Shown here: one piece after another, positions 35,888 through 47,054 of the stretch | Layout: each line of letters opens with the position of its first letter | Numbering within the stretch: position 1 is the first letter of the stretch | Source: Aristolochia californica | Lineage: Eukaryota > Streptophyta > Magnoliopsida > Piperales > Aristolochiaceae | Direction of reading: 5' to 3' | Assembly: GCA_029961685.1 (NCBI GenBank) | Contig: JARWKL010000016.1 | Location: 8,634,358 to 8,698,357 of the forward strand | Length of the DNA: 64,000 bases | Notes under the pieces: model-generated | The model's input: only the letters and a program-made list of their open reading frames with translations | Database searches by the model: none | What the model was told of the DNA's origin: nothing | Translations under genes and position numbers: made by a program

Positions 35888-36353
35888 ATTTAAAGCATGT
35901 TAAGATCAGTTACAAGTCCCTTTCCTATAAAATTCCACCAAGTTTATTATTAGGGGTTGTACTAGTGGAATCTCCCAAACAAGGATAACAAAACCTTGGA
36001 GTTCATTTTTAGAACGTGAAATAAATTTAAAATTTTTTTTTGCATACATGAACTCTAAAATTTTCATTTTGTTATGCCTTAATATCTTTTTTGTTTACGT
36101 GAAAAAATGGGAGAGTGAAAGCTCATGTTTGCGTCTGAAAAAAAATTTTACCATCAGAGATGGAAATGCACAAATGCTGAGAGAGATAGTTCCAAAAAGT
36201 ATCTGTGATTTTTCAGGATAGGCAAAAAGTGGGTTGTTTAGCTCTGGTAAATATCCAACCACTTGAGAATTTGAGTTTTTCCACTCCTTGAAATTTTTGG
36301 ATCATTAGGTCCACTTGCATCCTCAACATGTTTCTGGCATGCATATCCACCAC
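35888..36353 (+). repeat. Type A monomer (reference, 466 bp)
   Basis: Diagnostics in order are 'gttaagatcag', 'caaggataac', 'agaacgtgaaataaat', 'ctcatgtttgcgtctg', 'gattttaccatcag' without the leading g, 'tttttcagg' and 'gtttagctctgg'. It carries the motif TATAAAA at monomer position ~40. It differs from B at about two dozen positions. Confidence 0.9.
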
Positions 36354-36819
36354 ATTTAAAGCATGTTTGGATCAGTTACAAGTCCCTTTCCTATAAAATT
36401 CCACCAAGTTTATTATTAGGGGTTGTACTAGTGGAATCTCCCAAACATGGATAACAAAACCTTGGAGTTCATTTTTAGTACGTGAAATAATTTTAAAATT
36501 TTTTTTTACATACGTGAACTCTAAAATTTTCATTTTGTTATTCCGTAATATCTTTTTTGTTTACGTGAAAAAATGGAAGAGTGAAAGCTCAAGTTTGGAT
36601 CTGAAAAACAAATTTGACCATCAGAGATGGAAATGCACAAATGCTGAGGGAGATAGTTCCAAAAGTATCTGTGATTTTTAAGGATAGGCAAAAAGTGGGT
36701 TGTTTAACTCTGGTAATTATGCAACCACTTGAGAATTTGAGTTTTTCCACTCCTTGAAATTTTTGGATCATTAGGTCCACTTGTATCCTCAACATGTTTC
36801 TGGCATGCATATCAACCAC
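36354..36819 (+). repeat. Type B monomer (reference, 466 bp)
   Basis: Diagnostics are 'gtttggatcagttac', 'agtacgtg', 'acatacgtgaac', 'ttattccgtaatatc', 'atggaagagtg', 'gctgagggagatag', 'gtttaactctggtaatt', 'tatgcaacc' and the closing 'tatcaaccac'. Confidence 0.9.
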
Positions 36820-37284
36820 ATTTAAAGCATGTTTGGATCAGTTGCAAGACCCTTTCCTATAAAATTCCACCTAGCTTATTATTAGGGGTCGTACTTGTGG
36901 AATCTCCCAAACATGGATAACAAAACCTTGGAATTCATTTTTAGTGGTTGAAATAATTTCCAAATTTTGTTTTGCATACATGAACACTAAAATTTTCATT
37001 TTGTTATGCTTTAATATCTTTTTTGTTTACGAGAAAAATGGGAGAGTGAAAACTCATGGTTGGATCTGGAAACAAATTTGAGGATCCAAGATGGAAATGC
37101 ACAAATGCTGAGAGAGATTGTTCCAAAAATTATCTGTGATTTTTAAGGATAGGCAAAAAGTGGGTAGTTTAACTCTGGTAAATATCCAACCACATGAGAA
37201 TTTGATTTTTTCCACTCCTTGAAATTTTTGGATCCTTAGGTCCACTTGCATCCTCAACATATTTCTGGCATGCATATCCACCAC
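36820..37284 (+). repeat. Type C monomer (reference, 465 bp)
   Basis: Diagnostics are 'cagttgcaagaccc', 'cttgtgg', 'ggaattc', 'tagtggttgaaa', 'atgaacacta', 'ctcatggttggatctgg', 'gaggatccaag', 'gattgttcc', 'gggtagtttaac', 'ggatccttagg' and 'catatttctgg'. It is the only type with an EcoRI site. Confidence 0.9.
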
Positions 37285-37749
37285 ATTTAAAGCATGTTAG
37301 GATCAGTTACAAGTCCCTTTCCTACAAAATTCCACCCAGCTTATTATTAGGGGTTGTACTAGTGGAATCTCCTAAACATGGATAACAAAACCTTGGAGTT
37401 CATTTTTAGTGCGTGAAATAATTTTCAAATTTTTTTTTGCATACATGAACTCTAAAATCTTCATTTTGTTATGCCTGAATATCTTTTTTGTTTACGAGAA
37501 AAATGAGAGAGTGAAAACTCAAGTTTGGATCAGAAAACAAATTTCAGCATCCAAGATGGAAATGCACAAATGCTGAGAGAGATAGTTCCAAAAAGTATCT
37601 ATGATTTTTAAGGATAGGCAACATGAGGGTTGTTTGGCTCTGGTAAATATCCAACCACTTGAGAATTTGATTTTTTCCACTCCTTGAAATTTTTGGATCA
37701 TTAGGTCCACTTGTATCCTCAACATGTTTTCGGCATGCGCATCCACCAC
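37285..37749 (+). repeat. Type D monomer (reference, 465 bp)
   Basis: Diagnostics are 'cctacaaaattccaccc', 'ctcctaaac', 'tagtgcg', 'atgcctgaatatc', 'atgagagag', 'ggatcagaaaac', 'tatctatga' and 'catgagggttg'. It closes with 'gcgcatcc' in the right region and 'gcgtatcc' in the left region. A 456-bp subtype lacks 9 bp near monomer position 340. D reads TACAAAA where the other types read TATAAAA. Confidence 0.9.
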
Positions 37750-38214
37750 ATTTAAAGCATATTGGGATCAGTTACAAGTCCCTTTCCTATAAAATTCCTC
37801 CTAGCTTATTATTAGTGGTTGTACTTGTGCAATCTCCCAAACATGGATAACAAAACCTTGGAGTTCATTATTAGTGCGTGAAATAATTTTCAAATTTTAT
37901 TTGCATACAAGAACTCTAAAATTTTAATTTTGTTATGCCTTAATATCTTTTTCATTTACGAGAAAAAATGGGAGAGTGAAAGCTCAAGTTTGGATCTGAA
38001 AACATATTTGACCAACCAAGATGGAAATGCACAAATGCTGAGAGAGATAGTTCCAAAAAGTATCTGTGATTTTTAAGGATAGGCAAAAAGTGGGTTGTTT
38101 GGCTCTGGTAAATACCCAACCACTTGAGTATTTGATTTTTTCCACTCCTTGAAATTATTGGATCATTACGTCCACTTGCATCCTCAACATGTTTCTTGCA
38201 TGCATATCCACCAC
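37750..38214 (+). repeat. Type E monomer (reference, 465 bp)
   Basis: Diagnostics are 'gcatattggg', 'attcctcc', 'attagtggttg', 'cttgtgcaatc', 'tcattattag', 'catacaagaac', 'attttaatttt', 'gaccaaccaag', 'taaatacccaacc', 'gagtatttg', 'attattgg', 'ttacgtcc' and 'ttcttgcatgc'. It is the easiest type to recognise. Confidence 0.9.
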
Positions 38215-38677
38215 ATTTAAAGCATGTTAGGATCAGTTTCAGGTCCCTTTCCTATAAAATTCCACCTAGCTTATTATTAGGGGTTGTACTAGTGGAATCT
38301 CCCAAACATGGATAATAAAACCTTGGATTTCATTTTTAGTGCGTGAAATAATTTTCAATTTTTTTTGCATACATGAACTCTAAAATCTTCATTTTGTTAT
38401 GCTTTAATATCTTTTTTTTTTACGAGAAAAATGGGAGAGTGAAAACTCAAGTTTGGATCTGAAAACAAATTTCAGCATCCAAGATGGAAGTGCACAAATG
38501 CTGAGAGAGATAGTTCCAAAAAGTATCTGTGATTTTTAAGGATAGGCAAAATGTGGGTTGTTTGGCTTTGGTAAATATCCAACAACTTGAGAATTTGATT
38601 TTTCCCACTCTTTGAAATTTTTGGATCATTAGGTCCACTTGCATCCTCAACATGTTTCTGGCAAGCATATCCACCAC
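38215..38677 (+). repeat. Type F monomer (reference, 463 bp)
   Basis: Diagnostics are 'cagtttc', 'ggataataaaacc', 'ggatttcatt', 'ttcaattttttttgc', a run of 10-13 T before 'acgag', 'ggaagtgcac', 'ggctttgg', 'ccaacaacttg', 'cactctttg' and 'ggcaagc'. Its poly-T length is the main source of HOR length change. Confidence 0.9.
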
Positions 38678-41469
38678 ATTTAAAGCATGTTAAGATCAGT
38701 TACAAGTCCCTTTCCTATAAAATTCCACCAAGTTTATTATTAGGGGTTGTACTAGTGGAATCTCCCAAACAAGGATAACAAAACCTTGGAGTTCATTTTT
38801 AGAACGTGAAATAAATTTAAAATTTTTTTTTGCATACATGAAATCTAAAATTTTCATTTTGTTATGCCTTAATATCTTTTTTGTTTACGTGAAAAAATGG
38901 GAGAGTGAAAGCTCATGTTTGCGTCTGAAAAAAAATTTTACCATCAGAGATGGAAATGCACAAATGCTGAGAGAGATAGTTCCAAAAAGTATCTGTGATT
39001 TTTCAGGATAGGCAAAAAGTGGGTTGTTTAGCTCTGGTAAATATCCAACCACTTGAGAATTTGAGTTTTTCCACTCCTTGAAATTTTTGGATCATTAGGT
39101 CCACTTGCATCCTCAACATGTTTCTGGCATGCATATCCACCACATTTAAAGCATGTTTGGATCAGTTACAAGTCCCTTTCCTATAAAATTCCACCAAGTT
39201 TATTATTAGGGGTTGTACTAGTGGAATCTCCCAAACATGGATAACAAAACCTTGGAGTTCATTTTTAGTACGTGAAATAATTTTTAAATTTTTTTTTACA
39301 TACGTGAACTCTAAAATTTTCATTTTGTTATTCCGTAATATCTTTTTTGTTTACGTGAAAAAATGGAAGAGTGAAAGCTCAAGTTTGGATCTGAAAAACA
39401 AATTTGACCATCAGAGATGGAAATGCACAAATGCTGAGGGAGATAGTTCCAAAAGTATCTGTGATTTTTAAGGATAGGCAAAAAGTGGGTTGTTTAACTC
39501 TGGTAATTATGCAACCACTTGAGAATTTGAGTTTTTCCACTCCTTGAAATTTTTGGATCATTAGGTCCACTTGTATCCTCAACATGTTTCTGGCATGCAT
39601 ATCAACCACATTTAAAGCATGTTTGGATCAGTTGCAAGACCCTTTCCTATAAAATTCCACCTAGCTTATTATTAGGGGTTGTACTTGTGGAATCTCCCAA
39701 ACATGGATAACAAAACCTTGGAATTCATTTTTAGTGGTTGAAATAATTTCCAAATTTTGTTTTGCATACATGAACACTAAAATTTTCATTTTGTTATGCT
39801 TTAATATCTTTTTTGTTTACGAGAAAAATGGGAGAGTGAAAACTCATGGTTGGATCTGGAAACAAATTTGAGGATCCAAGATGGAAATGCACAAATGCTG
39901 AGAGAGATTGTTCCAAAAATTATCTGTGATTTTTAAGGATAGGCAAAAAGTGGGTAGTTTAACTCTGGTAAATATCCAACCACATGAGAATTTGATTTTT
40001 TCCACTCCTTGAAATTTTTGGATCCTTAGGTCCACTTGCATCCTCAACATATTTCTGGCATGCATATCCACCACATTTAAAGCATGTTAGGATCAGTTAC
40101 AAGTCCCTTTCCTACAAAATTCCACCCAGCTTATTATTAGGGGTTGTACTAGTGGAATCTCCTAAACATGGATAACAAAACCTTGGAGTTCATTTTTAGT
40201 GCGTGAAATAATTTTCAAATTTTTTTTTGCATACATGAACTCTAAAATCTTCATTTTGTTATGCCTGAATATCTTTTTTGTTTACGAGAAAAATGAGAGA
40301 GTGAAAACTCAAGTTTGGATCAGAAAACAAATTTCAGCATCCAAGATGGAAATGCACAAATGCTGAGAGAGATAGTTCCAAAAAGTATCTATGATTTTTA
40401 AGGATAGGCAAAATGAGGGTTGTTTGGCTCTGGTAAATATCCAACCACTTGAGAATTTGATTTTTTCCACTCCTTGAAATTTTTGGATCATTAGGTCCAC
40501 TTGTATCCTCAACATGTTTCCGGCATGCGCATCCACCACATTTAAAGCATATTGGGATCAGTTACAAGTCCCTTTCCTATAAAATTCCTCCTAGCTTATT
40601 ATTAGTGGTTGTACTTGTGCAATCTCCCAAACATGGATAACAAAACCTTGGAGTTCATTATTAGTGCGTGAAATAATTTTCAAATTTTTTTTGCATACAA
40701 GAACTCTAAAATTTTAATTTTGTTATGCCTTAATATCTTTTTTATTTACGAGAAAAAATGGGAGAGTGAAAGCTCAAGTTTGGATCTGAAAACATATTTG
40801 ACCAACCAAGATGGAAATGCACAAATGCTGAGAGAGATAGTTCCAAAAAGTATCTGTGATTTTTAAGGATAGGCAAAAAGTGGGTTGTTTGGCTCTGGTA
40901 AATACCCAACCACTTGAGTATTTGATTTTTTCCACTCCTTGAAATTATTGGATCATTACGTCCACTTGCATCCTCAACATGTTTCTTGCATGCATATCCA
41001 CCACATTTAAAGCATGTTAGGATCAGTTTCAAGTCCCTTTCCTATAAAATTCCACCTAGCTTATTATTAGGGGTTGTACTAGTGGAATCTCCCAAACATG
41101 GATAATAAAACCTTGGATTTCATTTTTAGTGCGTGAAATAATTTTCAATTTTTTTTGCATACATGAACTCTAAAATCTTCATTTTGTTATGCCTTAATAT
41201 CTTTTTTTTTTTTACGAGAAAAATGGGAGAGTGAAAACTCAAGTTTGGATCTGAAAACAAATTTCAGCATCCAAGATGGAAGGGCACAAATGCTGAGAGA
41301 GATAGTTCCAAAAAGTATCTGTGATTTTTAAGGATAGGCAAAATGTGGGTTGTTTGGCTTTGGTAAATATCCAACAACTTGAGAATTTGATTTTTCCCAC
41401 TCTTTGAAATTTTTGGATCATTAGGTCCACTTGCATCCTCAACATGTTTCTGGCAAGCATATCCACCAC
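38678..41469 (+). repeat. HOR unit 18, complete 6-mer
   Basis: Monomers start at A 38678, B 39144, C 39610, D 40075, E 40540 and F 41005. Marks shared with unit 19 are 'atgaaatctaaaa' in A, 'aatttttaaatt' in B, 'tttccggcatgcgc' in D, 'ggaagggcac' and a 12-T run in F. Confidence 0.95.
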
Positions 41470-44262
41470 ATTTAAAGCATGTTAAGATCAGTTACAAGTC
41501 CCTTTCCTATAAAATTCCACCAAGTTTATTATTAGGGGTTGTACTAGTGGAATCTCCCAAACAAGGATAACAAAACCTTGGAGTTCATTTTTAGAACGTG
41601 AAATAAATTTAAAATTTTTTTTTGCATACATGAAATCTAAAATTTTCATTTTGTTATGCCTTAATATCTTTTTTGTTTACGTGAAAAAATGGGAGAGTGA
41701 AAGCTCATGTTTGCGTCTGAAAAAAAATTTTACCATCAGAGATGGAAATGCACAAATGCTGAGAGAGATAGTTCCAAAAAGTATCTGTGATTTTTCAGGA
41801 TAGGCAAAAAGTGGGTTGTTTAGCTCTGGTAAATATCCAACCACTTGAGAATTTGAGTTTTTCCACTCCTTGAAATTTTTGGATCATTAGGTCCACTTGC
41901 ATCCTCAACATGTTTCTGGCATGCATATCCACCACATTTAAAGCATGTTTGGATCAGTTACAAGTCCCTTTCCTATAAAATTCCACCAAGTTTATTATTA
42001 GGGGTTGTACTAGTGGAATCTCCCAAACATGGATAACAAAACCTTGGAGTTCATTTTTAGTACGTGAAATAATTTTTAAATTTTTTTTTACATACGTGAA
42101 CTCTAAAATTTTCATTTTGTTATTCCGTAATATCTTTTTTGTTTACGTGAAAAAATGGAAGAGTGAAAGCTCAAGTTTGGATCTGAAAAACAAATTTGAC
42201 CATCAGAGATGGAAATGCACAAATGCTGAGGGAGATAGTTCCAAAAGTATCTGTGATTTTTAAGGATAGGCAAAAAGTGGGTTGTTTAACTCTGGTAATT
42301 ATGCAACCACTTGAGAATTTGAGTTTTTCCACTCCTTGAAATTTTTGGATCATTAGGTCCACTTGTATCCTCAACATGTTTCTGGCATGCATATCAACCA
42401 CATTTAAAGCATGTTTGGATCAGTTGCAAGACCCTTTCCTATAAAATTCCACCTAGCTTATTATTAGGGGTTGTACTTGTGGAATCTCCCAAACATGGAT
42501 AACAAAACCTTGGAATTCATTTTTAGTGGTTGAAATAATTTCCAAATTTTGTTTTGCATACATGAACACTAAAATTTTCATTTTGTTATGCTTTAATATC
42601 TTTTTTGTTTACGAGAAAAATGGGAGAGTGAAAACTCATGGTTGGATCTGGAAACAAATTTGAGGATCCAAGATGGAAATGCACAAATGCTGAGAGAGAT
42701 TGTTCCAAAAATTATCTGTGATTTTTAAGGATAGGCAAAAAGTGGGTAGTTTAACTCTGGTAAATATCCAACCACATGAGAATTTGATTTTTTCCACTCC
42801 TTGAAATTTTTGGATCCTTAGGTCCACTTGCATCCTCAACATATTTCTGGCATGCATATCCACCACATTTAAAGCATGTTAGGATCAGTTACAAGTCCCT
42901 TTCCTACAAAATTCCACCCAGCTTATTATTAGGGGTTGTACTAGTGGAATCTCCTAAACATGGATAACAAAACCTTGGAGTTCATTTTTAGTGCGTGAAA
43001 TAATTTTCAAATTTTTTTTTGCATACATGAACTCTAAAATCTTCATTTTGTTATGCCTGAATATCTTTTTTGTTTACGAGAAAAATGAGAGAGTGAAAAC
43101 TCAAGTTTGGATCAGAAAACAAATTTCAGCATCCAAGATGGAAATGCACAAATGCTGAGAGAGATAGTTCCAAAAAGTATCTATGATTTTTAAGGATAGG
43201 CAAAATGAGGGTTGTTTGGCTCTGGTAAATATCCAACCACTTGAGAATTTGATTTTTTCCACTCCTTGAAATTTTTGGATCATTAGGTCCACTTGTATCC
43301 TCAACATGTTTCCGGCATGCGCATCCACCACATTTAAAGCATATTGGGATCAGTTACAAGTCCCTTTCCTATAAAATTCCTCCTAGCTTATTATTAGTGG
43401 TTGTACTTGTGCAATCTCCCAAACATGGATAACAAAACCTTGGAGTTCATTATTAGTGCGTGAAATAATTTTCAAATTTTTTTTGCATACAAGAACTCTA
43501 AAATTTTAATTTTGTTATGCCTTAATATCTTTTTTATTTACGAGAAAAAATGGGAGAGTGAAAGCTCAAGTTTGGATCTGAAAACATATTTGACCAACCA
43601 AGATGGAAATGCACAAATGCTGAGAGAGATAGTTCCAAAAAGTATCTGTGATTTTTAAGGATAGGCAAAAAGTGGGTTGTTTGGCTCTGGTAAATACCCA
43701 ACCACTTGAGTATTTGATTTTTTCCACTCCTTGAAATTATTGGATCATTACGTCCACTTGCATCCTCAACATGTTTCTTGCATGCATATCCACCACATTT
43801 AAAGCATGTTAGGATCAGTTTCAAGTCCCTTTCCTATAAAATTCCACCTAGCTTATTATTAGGGGTTGTACTAGTGGAATCTCCCAAACATGGATAATAA
43901 AACCTTGGATTTCATTTTTAGTGCGTGAAATAATTTTCAATTTTTTTTGCATACATGAACTCTAAAATCTTCATTTTGTTATGCCTTAATATCTTTTTTT
44001 TTTTTACGAGAAAAATGGGAGAGTGAAAACTCAAGTTTGGATCTGAAAACAAATTTCAGCATCCAAGATGGAAGGGCACAAATGCTGAGAGAGATAGTTC
44101 CAAAAAGTATCTGTGATTTTTAAGGATAGGCAAAAGTGTGGGTTGTTTGGCTTTGGTAAATATCCAACAACTTGAGAATTTGATTTTTCCCACTCTTTGA
44201 AATTTTTGGATCATTAGGTCCACTTGCATCCTCAACATGTTTCTGGCAAGCATATCCACCAC
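41470..44262 (+). repeat. HOR unit 19, complete 6-mer
   Basis: Monomers start at A 41470, B 41936, C 42402, D 42867, E 43332 and F 43797. It shares the rare marks of unit 18. Its F adds the 1-bp insertion 'caaaagtgtggg', shared with unit 20. Confidence 0.95.
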
Positions 44263-47054
44263 ATTTAAAGCATGTTAAGATCAGTTACAAGTCCCTTTCC
44301 GATAAAATTCCACCAAGTTTATTATTAGGGGTTGTACTAGTGGAATCTCCCAAACAAGGATAACAAAACCTTGGAGTTCATTTTTAGAACGTGAAATAAA
44401 TTTAAAATTTTTTTTTGCATACATGAACTCTAAAATTTTCATTTTGTTATGCCTTAATATCTTTTTTGTTTACGTGAAAAAATGGGAGAGTGAAAGCTCA
44501 TGTTTGCGTCTGAAAAAAAATTTTACCATCAGAGATGGAAATGCACAAATGCTGAGAGAGATAGTTCCAAAAAGTATCTGTGATTTTTCAGGATAGGCAA
44601 AAAGTGGGTTGTTTAGCTCTGGTAAATATCCAACCACTTGAGAATTTGAGTTTTTCCACTCCTTGAAATTTTTGGATCATTAGGTCCACGTGCATCCTCA
44701 ACATGTTTCTGGCATGCATATCCGCCACATTTAAAGCATGTTTGGATCAGTTACAAGTCCCTTTCCTATAAAATTCCACCAAGTTTATTATTAGGGGTTG
44801 TACTAGTGGAATCTCCCAAACATGGATAACAAAACCTTGGAGTTCATTTTTAGTACGTGAAATAATTTTAAAATTTTTTTTTACATACGTGAACTCTAAA
44901 ATTTTCATTTTGTTATTCCGTAATATCTTTTTTGTTTACGTGAAAAAATGGAAGAGTGAAAGCTCAAGTTTGGATCTGAAAAACAAATTTGACCATCAGA
45001 GATGGAAATGCACAAATGCTGAGGGAGATAGTTCCAAAAGTATCTGTGATTTTTAAGGATAGGCAAAAAGTGGGTTGTTTAACTCTGGTAATTATGCAAC
45101 CACTTGAGAATTTGAGTTTTTCCACTCCTTGAAATTTTTGGATCATTAGGTCCACTTGTATCCTCAACATGTTTCTGGCATGCATATCAACCACATTTAA
45201 AGCATGTTTGGATCAGTTGCAAGACCCTTTCCTATAAAATTCCACCTAGCTTATTATTAGGGGTTGTACTTGTGGAATCTCCCAAACATGGATAACAAAA
45301 CCTTGGAATTCATTTTTAGTGGTTGAAATAATTTCCAAATTTTGTTTTGCATACATGAACACTAAAATTTTCATTTTGTTATGCTTTAATATCTTTTTTG
45401 TTTACGAGAAAAATGGGAGAGTGAAAACTCATGGTTGGATCTGGAAACAAATTTGAGGATCCAAGATGGAAATGCACAAATGCTGAGAGAGATTGTTCCA
45501 AAAATTATCTGTGATTTTTAAGGATAGGCAAAAAGTGGGTAGTTTAACTCTGGTAAATATCCAACCACATGAGAATTTGATTTTTTCCACTCCTTGAAAT
45601 TTTTGGATCCTTAGGTCCACTTGCATCCTCAACATATTTCTGGCATGCATATCCACCACATTTAAAGCATGTTAGGATCAGTTACAACTCCCTTTCCTAC
45701 AAAATTCCACCCAGCTTATTATTAGGGGTTGTACTAGTGGAATCTCCTAAACATGGATAACAAAACCTTGGAGTTCATTTTTAGTGCGTGAAATAATTTT
45801 CAAATTTTTTTTTGCATACATGAACTCTAAAATCTTCATTTTGTTATGCCTGAATATCTTTTTTGTTTACGAGAAAAATGAGAGAGTGAAAACTCAAGTT
45901 TGGATCAGAAAACAAATTTCAGCATCCAAGATGGAAATGCACAAATGCTGAGAGAGATAGTTCCAAAAAGTATCTATGATTTTTAAGGATAGGCAAAATG
46001 AGGGTTGTTTGGCTCTGGTAAATATCCAACCACTTGAGAATTTGATTTTTTCCACTCCTTGAAATTTTTGGATCATTAGGTCCACTTGTATCCTCAACAT
46101 GTTTCTGGCATGCGCATCCACCACATTTAAAGCATATTGGGATCAGTTACAAGTCCCTTTCCTATAAAATTCCTCCTAGCTTATTATTAGTGGTTGTACT
46201 TGTGCAATCTCCCGAACATGGATAACAAAACCTTGGAGTTCATTATTAGTGCGTGAAATAATTTTCAAATTTTTTTTGCATACAAGAACTCTAAAATTTT
46301 AATTTTGTTATGCCTTAATATCTTTTTTATTAACGAGAAAAAATGGGAGTGTGAAAGCTCAAGTTTGGATCTGAAAACATATTTGACCAACCAAGATGGA
46401 AATGCACAAATGCTGAGAGAGATAGTTCCAAAAAGTATCTGTGATTTTTAAGGATAGGCAAAAAGTGGGTTGTTTGGCTCTGGTAAATACCCAACCACTT
46501 GAGTATTTGATTTTTTCCACTCCTTGAAATTATTGGATCATTACGTCCACTTGCATCCTCAACATGTTTCTTGCATGCATATCCACCACATTTAAAGCAT
46601 GTTAGGATCAGTTTCAAGTCCCTTTCCTATAAAATTCCACCTAGCTTATTATTAGGGGTTGTACTAGTGGAATCTCCCAAACATGGATAATAAAACCTTG
46701 GATTTCATTTTTAGTGCGTGAAATAATTTTCAATTTTTTTTGCATACATGAACTCTAAAATCTTCATTTTGTTATGCCTTAATATCTTTTTTTTTTTACG
46801 AGAAAAATGGGAGAGTGAAAACTCAAGTTTGGATCTGAAAACAAATTTCAGCATCCAAGATGGAAGGGCACAAATGCTGAGAGAGATAGTTCCAAAAAGT
46901 ATCTGTGATTTTTAAGGATAGGCAAAAGTGTGGGTTGTTTGGCTTTGGTAAATATCCAACAACTTGAGAATTTGATTTTTCCCACTCTTTGAAATTTTTG
47001 GATCATTAGGTCCACTTGCATCCTCAACATGTTTCTGGCAAGCATATCCACCAC
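44263..47054 (+). repeat. HOR unit 20, complete 6-mer
   Basis: Monomers start at A 44263, B 44729, C 45195, D 45660, E 46125 and F 46590. Marks are 'ccgataaaat' and 'gtccacgtgc' in A, 'atccgccac' at the A/B boundary, 'cccgaac' and 'attaacgag' in E, and 'ggaagggcac' and 'caaaagtgtggg' in F. Confidence 0.95.

Larger units (their letters stand above)
35888..38677 (+). repeat. HOR unit 17, complete 6-mer (reference unit)
   Basis: Monomers start at A 35888, B 36354, C 36820, D 37285, E 37750 and F 38215. Its only EcoRI site (GAATTC) is in C at 36931. Private marks are 'ggggtcgtac' in C, 'gttttcggc' in D, 'caaattttatttgc' and 'tttttcattt' in E, and 'tttcaggtcc' in F. Confidence 0.95.

Noticed and set aside
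35888..36353. Possible cryptic ~155-bp trimer inside the monomer
   Set aside because: Comparing the three thirds gave only weak similarity ('ccttggagttcattttt' with 'ccttgaaatttttgg'), which is no more than AT-rich sequence would give.
35888..38677. AATAAA polyadenylation-like signals in types A ('gaaataaattt') and F ('ggataataaaacc')
   Set aside because: They are expected by chance in AT-rich sequence, and no transcript structure supports them.
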